This document shows, one piece after another, positions 43,398-51,049 of a stretch of DNA of 64,000 nt. Within the stretch, counting starts at the first letter, position 1, and each line of letters starts with the position of its first letter. Source of the stretch: Verrucomicrobiales bacterium (lineage in GTDB: Bacteria > Verrucomicrobiota > Verrucomicrobiia > Limisphaerales > J093); assembly GCA_024233215.1 (NCBI GenBank), contig JACKPW010000001.1:682001-746000 (forward strand), in the 5' to 3' direction. A program made the position numbers and the translations under genes. The notes beneath the pieces are model-generated. The model was not told where the DNA came from, did not search any database, and saw nothing but the letters and a program-made list of their open reading frames with translations.

Positions 43398-45332
43398 TCA
43401 GAGCGATCGGAGGTAGGCGAGCAGGTCGCTTAACTCCGCTTCAGTCAGGTCTCCCGTCTGGCCGCGGCGCTGGAGCAGGTTGTGGTCGGTGATCGCTTCC
43501 CGCAGGGTCAGCGCCTCGCCACTGTGCAGGTAGGGGGCGGTTCGCCACACCTCCACGAGGGAAGGCACGTCATACTTCACCCCGCTCCCCAATCCCGGAT
43601 TTACTTGTCTGCCATTCGTGAAGTTCGGATGCGGGTGGCATCGGACACAACCGGCGCGTCCCTCGAAGAGTGTCTTCCCACGACGGGCCGCCCCGCTCAA
43701 CACCCCGCGCGGAACGCCGGGGAAATGGCACTTGGCACACGATGCCTCGTCGGTCTTCGGCACCTCCAGCTCATGAAAGTCCAGCGCGGGCCCCGGCACC
43801 TCCGGCAGCGCATCCAGAAACGCCTCAATTGCCGTGGCCACTTCGTCCGTCGGCTCGGCGAACTGAATGTGGTGAATGCCCGCGCGAATCGCCGCCCCCG
43901 CGTTTGGGCGGACACCCCGCCACATGACCGGCGGGGTCCGCGTGGCCATGAGCAGGCTCTTCGTGTCCTTGGTATTCCCCACGCCATCATTCAGCAGATC
44001 CCAGTAGAGCGCGTCATCACGACCGTCGGGATGACACGTGGAACAACTCTGCCACTGCTGAAAGCAGAGCGAGGCATCGTGGAAGTAGATCTCGCCACGT
44101 TGCGCCAACGAAAGGTCCGCAGCATCCCCTGGTGCGAGCCGTTCCGGCGGTTCCCCGGGTTGTGAGAGATCCACTCTGGCGAGGTCGTGGCTGAGCTGCC
44201 CGGTCACCAGCGCGATGCTTCCGCGGGCGACCACGACCGAACGCGGCCCTTTCACCGGCAGTTCAACCCGACGTCGTATGCCCTGCATCAGCTCCAACTC
44301 GGCGGTGTCGAACAGCCGGTCCGGTGGCGACCGTCCACGCAACCTCGCCAGCAAAGCCGGGTAGTCAATGATGCTCAGCTCGTGCGTCCCGGCGTGAGTC
44401 ACGAGGAGCTGCGCGCCGCCCTCCGAGAACGCCACGCCCCAGGGATTCGCCGCCCCCAGGTCCGGATCGTCCAACGGCACGGTGGCAATCCTCTCCCACG
44501 TGCGCGCGTCGATCAGCGACACGACGTTCCGATTCATCATCCCGCCCTCCAGCGTCCACGTGGGGCGCGTGTAGTTCGCCAGGATGTGAACCACCGCCAC
44601 CTGCGCGCCGTCGGGCGAAACCGCGATGCCGCGCAGGCTGTGACTCCCGTTGGGCAGCTCAATGTTCCGGAGCACCCGCCACGTCGCGGTGTCGATGACC
44701 GACACCTCCGCCGCGATGGTCGGGTTTTCATCGTCGAGCGCCGGCCTGACTTCCGGCAAAAGGTTGGCCACAAAGAGCCGGCCGCCCTCAGGACTCAGCG
44801 CCAGCGCCACCGGTTGCCGCACGACCTCAGCCCGACGCAAGACGCCGGTCTCCAGCTCCAGTGAGGCCACGGCATTGTCAAAGCGAAGTGCCAGATAAAG
44901 GTCTCTCCCGTCCGGGCTGAGCACCGGTGCCATGGGCGTATGCCCCACCGGGTAAACCCGCCTCACCGCACCGCTACGCGGATCCACCACGAGCACCCGC
45001 CCCGCCGGTTCTTCAGTCGTGACATAGACGGTGTTGTCCCGATACGTGACGCCGCTGGGTTTGGCCGGCAGCGGAAGGGGCCGTGGCGGAGTCTCCAACT
45101 CGGGATTCATCAACCAGAGCCGGCTTTCGCCGTTCCAAACCAAAGGCACCGGCTCGGGGACCGCGCCGGAACCCATCCCGTCCCGGGCGGTCAGGAAAGC
45201 AGCCAAACCCAGGCCGCCCCTCCATGCCGGCGGGAGCAGCCGCCGGCGGGCTGGACGGCGTTCGGTGAAACAGGTCAGGCTCACCCCGGCAGGTTGACCC
45301 GGTCCGACCGCCACGACCAGCCGCGAATCCAA
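43398..45332 (-). CDS. YncE-like beta-propeller fused to dihaem cytochrome c peroxidase-type domain
   Basis: Predicted about 644-aa exported electron-transfer protein. The first part is a seven-bladed-type propeller (PAKPSGVTYRDNTVYVTTEE, LRGIAVSPDGAQVAVVHILA). The C-terminal 250 residues are of the MauG/cytochrome c peroxidase type, with CXXCH motifs CSTCH, CAKCH and CVRCH and the family block VPSLVEVWRTAPYLHSGEAL. The start is unclear: a TTG at 45332 gives the longest form with a poor leader, and an ATG at about 45176 (MGSGAVPEP) gives a form without one. It is divergent from the DUF1592 gene at 45382, so the two may share a control region. The substrate of such fusions is unknown. Confidence 0.82.
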   Translation of the reverse strand: MDSRLVVAVGPGQPAGVSLTCFTERRPARRRLLPPAWRGGLGLAAFLTARDGMGSGAVPEPVPLVWNGESRLWLMNPELETPPRPLPLPAKPSGVTYRDNTVYVTTEEPAGRVLVVDPRSGAVRRVYPVGHTPMAPVLSPDGRDLYLALRFDNAVASLELETGVLRRAEVVRQPVALALSPEGGRLFVANLLPEVRPALDDENPTIAAEVSVIDTATWRVLRNIELPNGSHSLRGIAVSPDGAQVAVVHILANYTRPTWTLEGGMMNRNVVSLIDARTWERIATVPLDDPDLGAANPWGVAFSEGGAQLLVTHAGTHELSIIDYPALLARLRGRSPPDRLFDTAELELMQGIRRRVELPVKGPRSVVVARGSIALVTGQLSHDLARVDLSQPGEPPERLAPGDAADLSLAQRGEIYFHDASLCFQQWQSCSTCHPDGRDDALYWDLLNDGVGNTKDTKSLLMATRTPPVMWRGVRPNAGAAIRAGIHHIQFAEPTDEVATAIEAFLDALPEVPGPALDFHELEVPKTDEASCAKCHFPGVPRGVLSGAARRGKTLFEGRAGCVRCHPHPNFTNGRQVNPGLGSGVKYDVPSLVEVWRTAPYLHSGEALTLREAITDHNLLQRRGQTGDLTEAELSDLLAYLRSL

Positions 45333-45381
45333 TCCGAACTTGAGCTTCGTGAAATCTCAGCTCATTATTTCGATAACAACA

Positions 45382-47700
45382 ATGAATCGCGGAGGCGCCC
45401 AGTTGCTCGCAGTTGTCCGAATCCTGCTGAGTCTGGTCTGGCTCGGAAGCCGGCCCGGATGGGCGGCTGATGTCGGGACCGACGAGCTGGCCCGGGGCCG
45501 GGCCCTGTACCGGGATCTGTGCGTCCGGTGTCACGGTGAAACGGGTGAGGCCGTCCAAGGCAAGACCCGGGAACCGATCCGCGGGGACGAGAGTCTGAGC
45601 CGATTGACCCGCATCATTCACAAGACGATGCCGGACGACGACCCGTCCCGCTGCGTGGATGACGATGCGGCGCGAGTGGCGGGGTACATCTATCACGAAT
45701 TTTACGCGCCCGACTCGCGGCTTCGGAGGCAGACCGCGCGCATCGAGTTGATGCACCTGACGGCCCGACAATTCGAGCGCAGCGTCGCCGACCTGGTGGG
45801 CTCCTTTACCGGCGGGCTCAAGCTCGATGGACGTCGCGGGCTGCCGGGCGAGTACTATTCATCGCACAATTACTCCCGCGGCTCGCGCGCCTTCGAACGC
45901 ACCGATCCGGTGATTGCCTTTGATTTTGGGGAAGCCACCCCCGACGCCGACCAAATCAAGACGAATGAGTTCGCCATGCGCTGGCGGGGTTCGGTCATCG
46001 CCCCGGGGACCGGTGACTATGAGTTTGCGGTGATTTCCCAGAACGGCTTTCGGTTGTGGGTGAATGACCCGGAGGAACCGCTGATTGACGGGTGGGTAAA
46101 CTCGGGTTCCGAGGCCACGGAGCACCGGGCCACCCTCCGCCTCCTGGGCGGCCGCGCCTATCCGCTCCGGTTGGAGTGTTTCAAGTTCAAGGACAAGACC
46201 GCCTCCATTCGTCTGGTCTGGCGTCCACCCCACGGCGTGTCGGAGGTCGTGCCGGAGCGTTGTCTGAGTCCGGCCTACGGTTCGCCAACGTTCGTCATCG
46301 CCACGCCGTTGCCGCCTGACGACAGCAGCGTGGGGTATGCGCGGGGCACGCTCGTCTCCCAGGCCTGGGATGAGGCGATCACCTTCGCGGCCATCGAGAC
46401 GGCCAACTACGTGGTGGGCCATGTTGACCAACTGGCCGGGACCAAACCCGATGCGGAGGACCGGCCCGCCAAGCTGAGGGCCTTTGCCTCCGCCTTCACC
46501 GGGCGCGCGTTCCGTCGCCCCCTCGCCGTCGAGGAGGAGTCGCTGATCCTCAACCGCCAGTTCGACGGGGCGGCCGACCCGGTCAACGCCGTCAAGCGCT
46601 CCGTGCTGCTGACCTTGAAGTCGCCGCACTTCCTCTATCCGGGGCTGCAGGTGTCCCCCGACGAACCGCACGCAGTTGCAGCACGGCTGGCGCTGACGCT
46701 GTGGGACTCGCTCCCCGACCGGGCACTGCAGCAGGCGGCGGAACGTGGCCAACTGAAGACCGGGGAGCAGGTTGCCGACCAGGCACTCCGCATGCTGGGG
46801 GACCGGCGCGCCCGGGAGAAGCTGCAGGGCTTCCTGCACCACTGGTTGCAGGTCGACCGCATTGAGAGCCTCGCCAAGGACGGCACCCTGTTTCCGGGGT
46901 TCGACGACGCCGTCATCGCCAACCTCCGCACCTCGTTGGACTTGTTCCTCGAGGAGACGGTGTGGCGCGGGGATTCAGATTACCGGCGGTTGCTGCTGGC
47001 CGACCATCTGCTTCTCAACGCCCGGTTGGCGAAGTTCTACGGCCTGGAGTGGAGCGGTGGGGCCGGCTTTGAAACCGTGGCGCTGGATGCTGAACATCGC
47101 GCCGGTGTCATCACGCATCCCTACCTTCTGGCGGCCTTCGCGTATCCGCGCTCCACCTCACCCATCCATCGGGGCGTCTTCCTCACGCGCAACATCGTCG
47201 GACGCGCCCTGAACCCGCCACCCATGGCGGTCGCGTTCAATGACGCCGACTTCGATCCCCACATGACCATGCGCGAGAAGGTGGCCGAACTGACGCGCCC
47301 CGACGCCTGCCAGACCTGCCATTCAATCATCAATCCCCTCGGGTTCAGCCTGGAACATTTCGACGCCGTGGGCCGGTTCCGCACGCTGGACAATGACCGC
47401 CCCGTCAATGCGATCGGCGATTACGAAACCCTTTCGGGCAGGACCATTCGGCTGACCCGCGCCCGGGACGTGGCCGAATATGCCATCGCGAGCCCCGAGG
47501 CACAGGACGCGTTTGTCGAGCAACTCTTCCATCACGCTGTGAAACAGCCACTCCAGGCCTACGGCACGGACACGGCAGACCGGCTGCGCGAGGAGTTTCG
47601 CCGCAGCGAATTCAACATCCGGAAGCTCCTGGTGAACATCGCCGTGATCGCCGCCCTGCCCCCTTCAAACGCGCAAGCCATCCCCGATAACGCCCCATGA
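45382..47700 (+). CDS. DUF1592/DUF1588/DUF1585 cytochrome-associated protein with PA14 domain
   Basis: Predicted 772-aa exported protein. After a signal peptide (VRILLSLVWLGSRPGWAA) there is a short cytochrome c domain (ALYRDLCVRCHGETGEAVQG). A DUF1587-like stretch (IELMHLTARQFERSVADLVG) and a PA14 domain (about residues 150-290; FAMRWRGSVIAPGTGDYEFA) follow. Then come DUF1592 (LYPGLQVSPDEPHAVAARLA), DUF1588 (ACQTCHSIINPLGFSLEHFD) and DUF1585 at the end. CQTCH is a second haem-type motif. The ATG at 45382 is chosen because it leads into the signal peptide. It overlaps the DUF1552 gene by four bases (ATGA), a standard pair in this phylum, so the two are translated together. Confidence 0.9.
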   Translation: MNRGGAQLLAVVRILLSLVWLGSRPGWAADVGTDELARGRALYRDLCVRCHGETGEAVQGKTREPIRGDESLSRLTRIIHKTMPDDDPSRCVDDDAARVAGYIYHEFYAPDSRLRRQTARIELMHLTARQFERSVADLVGSFTGGLKLDGRRGLPGEYYSSHNYSRGSRAFERTDPVIAFDFGEATPDADQIKTNEFAMRWRGSVIAPGTGDYEFAVISQNGFRLWVNDPEEPLIDGWVNSGSEATEHRATLRLLGGRAYPLRLECFKFKDKTASIRLVWRPPHGVSEVVPERCLSPAYGSPTFVIATPLPPDDSSVGYARGTLVSQAWDEAITFAAIETANYVVGHVDQLAGTKPDAEDRPAKLRAFASAFTGRAFRRPLAVEEESLILNRQFDGAADPVNAVKRSVLLTLKSPHFLYPGLQVSPDEPHAVAARLALTLWDSLPDRALQQAAERGQLKTGEQVADQALRMLGDRRAREKLQGFLHHWLQVDRIESLAKDGTLFPGFDDAVIANLRTSLDLFLEETVWRGDSDYRRLLLADHLLLNARLAKFYGLEWSGGAGFETVALDAEHRAGVITHPYLLAAFAYPRSTSPIHRGVFLTRNIVGRALNPPPMAVAFNDADFDPHMTMREKVAELTRPDACQTCHSIINPLGFSLEHFDAVGRFRTLDNDRPVNAIGDYETLSGRTIRLTRARDVAEYAIASPEAQDAFVEQLFHHAVKQPLQAYGTDTADRLREEFRRSEFNIRKLLVNIAVIAALPPSNAQAIPDNAP

Positions 47701-49010
47701 ACGCCATCCATCGTCGCGCCTTTCTCCAGCGATTCGGCCTCTCGGCCGCTTCCCTGCCTTTCCTCGTTGGCCTGCCCAGCCTGGGCCTGGCCGCCCCGGC
47801 CCGCCCGCGCCAACGCCTGGTCATCCTGTTCAGCCCGAACGGCACCATCCCGCCCTCCTTCTGGCCGGACGCGACAGGCGAAGAGTTCGAGTTGAAGGAG
47901 ATCCTGCAACCGCTGGCGCCGTTCCAGGACCGGTTGCTCGTACTCAACGGCGTCTGCAACAAGGTCCGCGGCGATGGCGACAATCACATGCGCGGCATGA
48001 GTTGCCTGCTGACCGCCATCGAACTGCTGCCCGGCAACATCCAGGGTGGCTCCGACACCCCGGCGGGTTGGGCCAGCGGCATTTCCATCGACCAGGAAAT
48101 CCGCAACTTCCTCCAAAGCCGCGACGAAACCCGCACCCGCTTCGGTTCGCTGGAATTCGGCGTGGGGGTGACGGACCGCGCCGATCCCTGGACGCGCATG
48201 TCCTATGCCGGTTCAAACCAACCGGTGGCTCCGGTGTCCGATCCCTACCAGATGTATCGCCGGCTTTACGGTCAGATGCGGGACCGCGAACAACTGGGCA
48301 GCATTCTCGATGACGTTCGCGAAGACCTGCGGAAAGCACGCGGCCTCGTGAGCCCCGAGGACCGTCGGATGTTGGAGGAACATGAGGCGCTGGTCCGACG
48401 CATGGAGGAGGAGATCGCGAGCACCGGCCGACAGGAGTTGCAGGTCGCCCCCCCAACCTTTGAGCCCGGGGTGGCGGATCAGAACGACAACGTGCCACGA
48501 CTGAGCCGGATGCAGATCGATCTGCTCGTGAACAGCTTCGTCAACGACATGGCCCGGGTGGCGACCCTGCAATACACCAAGTCCGTGGGCCAGGCCCGGA
48601 TGAACTGGCTCGGCATCAACGACAATCACCACACGCTGTCCCACGAACCGGACAACAATGAGGATGCGATCGGCAAGCTGGTAAAGATCAACACCTGGTT
48701 TGCCGGTGAACTCGCCCACCTGCTCAAGCGCCTCGAAGAAACCCCGGAACCGGGCGGTGAAGGCAGCCTCCTGGATAACACGCTGGTCGTCTGGACCAAC
48801 GAACTCGGCAAGGGCAACTCACATACGCTGAACGACATTCCGTTCGTCCTCGCCGGCGGCGGCTTTGGCTTCCGCATGGGCCGCTCCCTCAAGCTCGATC
48901 GCGTCCCCCACAACCGCCTGCACCTCGCCCTCGCCCATGCCATGGGACATCGACTGGAGACCTTCGGTACTCCCAAACTCTGCGAAGGGGGACCGCTGGA
49001 CTTGGGATAG
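47697..49010 (+). CDS. DUF1552 domain-containing protein
   Basis: Predicted 437-aa exported protein of the DUF1552 family, a relative of the DUF1501/alkaline-phosphatase-like fold without assigned activity. The leader RRAFLQRFGLSAASLPFLVG looks Tat-dependent. Family blocks are present: LVILFSPNGTIPPSFWPDAT, GDGDNHMRGMSCLLTAIELL, LNGVCN, and near the C-terminus VVWTNELGKGNSHTLNDIPF and LAGGGFGFRMGRSL. The start codon overlaps the stop of the DUF1592 gene (ATGA), so the pair is coupled. Directly after it is copy 3 of the 61-bp palindrome family. Confidence 0.9.
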   Translation: MNAIHRRAFLQRFGLSAASLPFLVGLPSLGLAAPARPRQRLVILFSPNGTIPPSFWPDATGEEFELKEILQPLAPFQDRLLVLNGVCNKVRGDGDNHMRGMSCLLTAIELLPGNIQGGSDTPAGWASGISIDQEIRNFLQSRDETRTRFGSLEFGVGVTDRADPWTRMSYAGSNQPVAPVSDPYQMYRRLYGQMRDREQLGSILDDVREDLRKARGLVSPEDRRMLEEHEALVRRMEEEIASTGRQELQVAPPTFEPGVADQNDNVPRLSRMQIDLLVNSFVNDMARVATLQYTKSVGQARMNWLGINDNHHTLSHEPDNNEDAIGKLVKINTWFAGELAHLLKRLEETPEPGGEGSLLDNTLVVWTNELGKGNSHTLNDIPFVLAGGGFGFRMGRSLKLDRVPHNRLHLALAHAMGHRLETFGTPKLCEGGPLDLG

Positions 49011-49028
49011 CCGCTCCCCGGGCTCCTT

Positions 49029-49096
49029 GGAGGGACGAGTTCCACGAGTCCCATTCCTCGTTCCCTCGATTCGGGGGTCGTGGAATTGGCCCTTCC
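49029..49096. repeat. Diverged palindrome of the 61-bp family, copy 3
   Basis: It starts GGAGGGACGAGTTCCACGAG, identical to copy 2, but its second arm is more diverged (complement GGAAGGGCCAATTCCACGAC). It separates the DUF1552 gene from a gene remnant. Confidence 0.65.
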
Positions 49097-49127
49097 CCCA
49101 CGCATCTGCAATGGCTACCTTTACCGC

Positions 49128-49352
49128 GTGACTTACGAACAGTTGCCTGACGAGTGGAAGGAGTGGCTCGACCTGACGCCGATGGAGCGGTTCCGGCGGA
49201 GTGAGGAACTGTTCGCGCAATACCTCGCGATGGGAGGCAGCCTTGATCCCGACCCCGATCCGACAAGTCCTTTCGACGATCCAAGCCAATGGCGTCCAGA
49301 CCTTGCTCATGGGCGGGCAGGCCTGCGTCTTGTACGGCGCGGCGCAGGTTAG
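49128..49352 (+). CDS. Small protein preceding a nucleotidyltransferase remnant
   Basis: A 74-residue ORF with a GTG start. The first 50 residues, VTYEQLPDEWKEWLDLTPME through ELFAQYLAMGGSLDPDPDPT, are of a type I recognise as the short protein encoded just before nucleotidyltransferases of the AbiEii-like toxin group in planctomycete and verrucomicrobial genomes. The tail beyond SPFDD is in the frame where the next gene overlaps it. An in-frame GTG further upstream at 49080 would start inside the palindrome and is unlikely. The partner gene is truncated, so the pair is probably non-functional. Confidence 0.55.
   Translation: MTYEQLPDEWKEWLDLTPMERFRRSEELFAQYLAMGGSLDPDPDPTSPFDDPSQWRPDLAHGRAGLRLVRRGAG
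49243..49352 (+). pseudogene. Truncated nucleotidyltransferase (AbiEii-like) remnant
   Basis: In the frame shifted relative to the upstream ORF, starting from a TTG at 49243, the translation IPTPIRQVLSTIQANGVQTL then LMGGQACVLYGAAQVSQ shows the beginning of a nucleotidyltransferase of the kind with a (L/I)xGGxAxxxYG motif. The catalytic acidic pair that should follow within about 15 residues is absent. The frame runs into sequence that is antisense to the next gene, whose stop codon is at 49353. The rest of the gene appears to have been lost. Confidence 0.6.
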
Positions 49353-50807
49353 TCAGGGGACGTCTATCACGTACCCCATCGGCGTGTTCTCCCACTCGTT
49401 CGCGGCATACCCCCCTTCCTGGAGAATGATCCACCGGTTGTTGCGGAAGCTGGTCTTCAGTTCCGTCCGTGCGGGCCCCGCGAAGAAACTGTGGTACGTT
49501 TCGTGATCGACTCCCGGCAGCCGCTCCGAAAGCAGCACGACCTCGACCGGCGCCAGACTCCAGGGCTCGCGCTCGCGGCGATACACCGTCATCAAGTCCT
49601 CGGGATCGTAAATCCAGACTTCCAGCGCCCAGCCTTCAGCGTGAAAACCGGAGCCACCGTCGTCATAGGGATCGGGCAGACCGGGGCTGGCCTCGTTCAA
49701 CCCATACCACGTCCGCCCGAGACCCCGGTAGACAAACCCCACCACCGCGTGGCGGGTGTCGGTCTCGATCCACTTCAGGTCCGTGACCTTGTTGGCGATC
49801 CACCATTGCTGATTCCCCGGACGGTTGGCCACCCACCAATCACTGGACGCGTTTGAAGCCAGGACATCGGGCGCCTGATGCGCCTCGGAATCATGGCACA
49901 TCAGCGTCGCCGCACGCACCGCGCCGTCCGATGGCGTGGGATCGATGGCGAACAAATTCGGTCCCCAGCGACCGAGCGCCGCGCCGGAGATTCCCGACAG
50001 CCCGGCCAGATAAGTCCATTCCGGCTGGAGCGCCGCCGGTGGGGAGCTCAGATAGCCCCCAACCCGGGAATGGTGCGCGTAGGGGTTGTCCACCGTCCAC
50101 ATGCCCGACGTGGTCCCACCGCCGTCATAGCCGCCTTGATAGACTCCCTGGGTTTGCCAGTCGGCACCTGATCCGTTGTACCACTGATACTTGGTGAAAT
50201 GGATATGATCGCCGACTTCCAGCAGGCCACCGACCAGGTAGGCCGGGCCGTCCTCCCACCCTTGGGGCAGCAACCCTGCCGTGATGTCGATCCAGGGACC
50301 GACTCGCGTCCCCTCGCGCCCATCCAGGGTTTCGGGGAGGGCCACCTCGGCCTGCCGATCAAAGTAGGGGTGACCGACCACGAGGAGATCCCCGTTGCCA
50401 AGTTGCGCGTGAACCCCGGAGGAATAGCCGAATCGATGGTCCCCATCCTCCGCCAACGGAACTGCGAAAGTCCCCAGGAGCCCGGCCTCCAGATCGGTCC
50501 AGGTCAGCAACTGCCGCTCGACGGAGGCGCTGATCCGGAAGAAGCCCGCGGTCCCGGCGAGGGGGATTGTCCAGGTGACATTCCCGTCCCCATCCGCGAC
50601 CTTCCGGCTTTCGGTCAGGTCGCCAAACGGGATGGTCAGGTCCGAGGTGCGCTGCAGCATGCAGGCCAGGCCCGCGGAAGCCAGGCCATCGATGCGAAGT
50701 TCCCGGCCGGCGGTGAGGGAAACTCCCGTGAGCACCGGTCCGGTCTCCCCGAAAGCGGGCAGGCCCGACAAGACGACCGCGGCAAGAGTGGTGTGCCAGT
50801 GGTTCAT
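49353..50807 (-). CDS. Secreted protein of unknown function (484 aa)
   Basis: I do not recognise the family. The signal peptide (WHTTLAAVVLSGLPAFGE) is followed by a beta-rich segment (LLTGVSLTAGRELRI-type, about 1-120) typical of short fibronectin- or Ig-like domains in exported verrucomicrobial proteins, with the tail phrase GTAGFFRIS. The rest (about 130-480) is rich in glycine, tryptophan and aspartate (WTDLEAGLLGTFAVPLAEDG, DHIHFTKYQWYNGSGADW, VIWIYDPEDLM-like stretches), consistent with a beta-propeller or sugar-active fold such as DUF4185-like proteins. The start could be 50807 or 50831; the former is nearer the signal peptide. It converges with the gene remnant at its left end. Confidence 0.68.
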   Translation of the reverse strand: MNHWHTTLAAVVLSGLPAFGETGPVLTGVSLTAGRELRIDGLASAGLACMLQRTSDLTIPFGDLTESRKVADGDGNVTWTIPLAGTAGFFRISASVERQLLTWTDLEAGLLGTFAVPLAEDGDHRFGYSSGVHAQLGNGDLLVVGHPYFDRQAEVALPETLDGREGTRVGPWIDITAGLLPQGWEDGPAYLVGGLLEVGDHIHFTKYQWYNGSGADWQTQGVYQGGYDGGGTTSGMWTVDNPYAHHSRVGGYLSSPPAALQPEWTYLAGLSGISGAALGRWGPNLFAIDPTPSDGAVRAATLMCHDSEAHQAPDVLASNASSDWWVANRPGNQQWWIANKVTDLKWIETDTRHAVVGFVYRGLGRTWYGLNEASPGLPDPYDDGGSGFHAEGWALEVWIYDPEDLMTVYRREREPWSLAPVEVVLLSERLPGVDHETYHSFFAGPARTELKTSFRNNRWIILQEGGYAANEWENTPMGYVIDVP

Positions 50808-51049
50808 GGCGGGGAGGGTGTTGTTGACCACAAGAATAGCCCGGTTCGTCCGCGTGGCAAGGCGGTTCGCGACCCCGTGGAGTTCGGACTCGACACGTCC
50901 GACGGAACCGGACTAACACTTTGGACACATGAAGCAGACAGGTGTATCGCTGTCCCACGGACAAGACGAACACCGCCAACTTCAAGACCCGGGGCAACAA
51001 GCTGTTCCTGCACCTTTCCGCCTGTCCCGCCCCGGCGACGTGGGTTATA

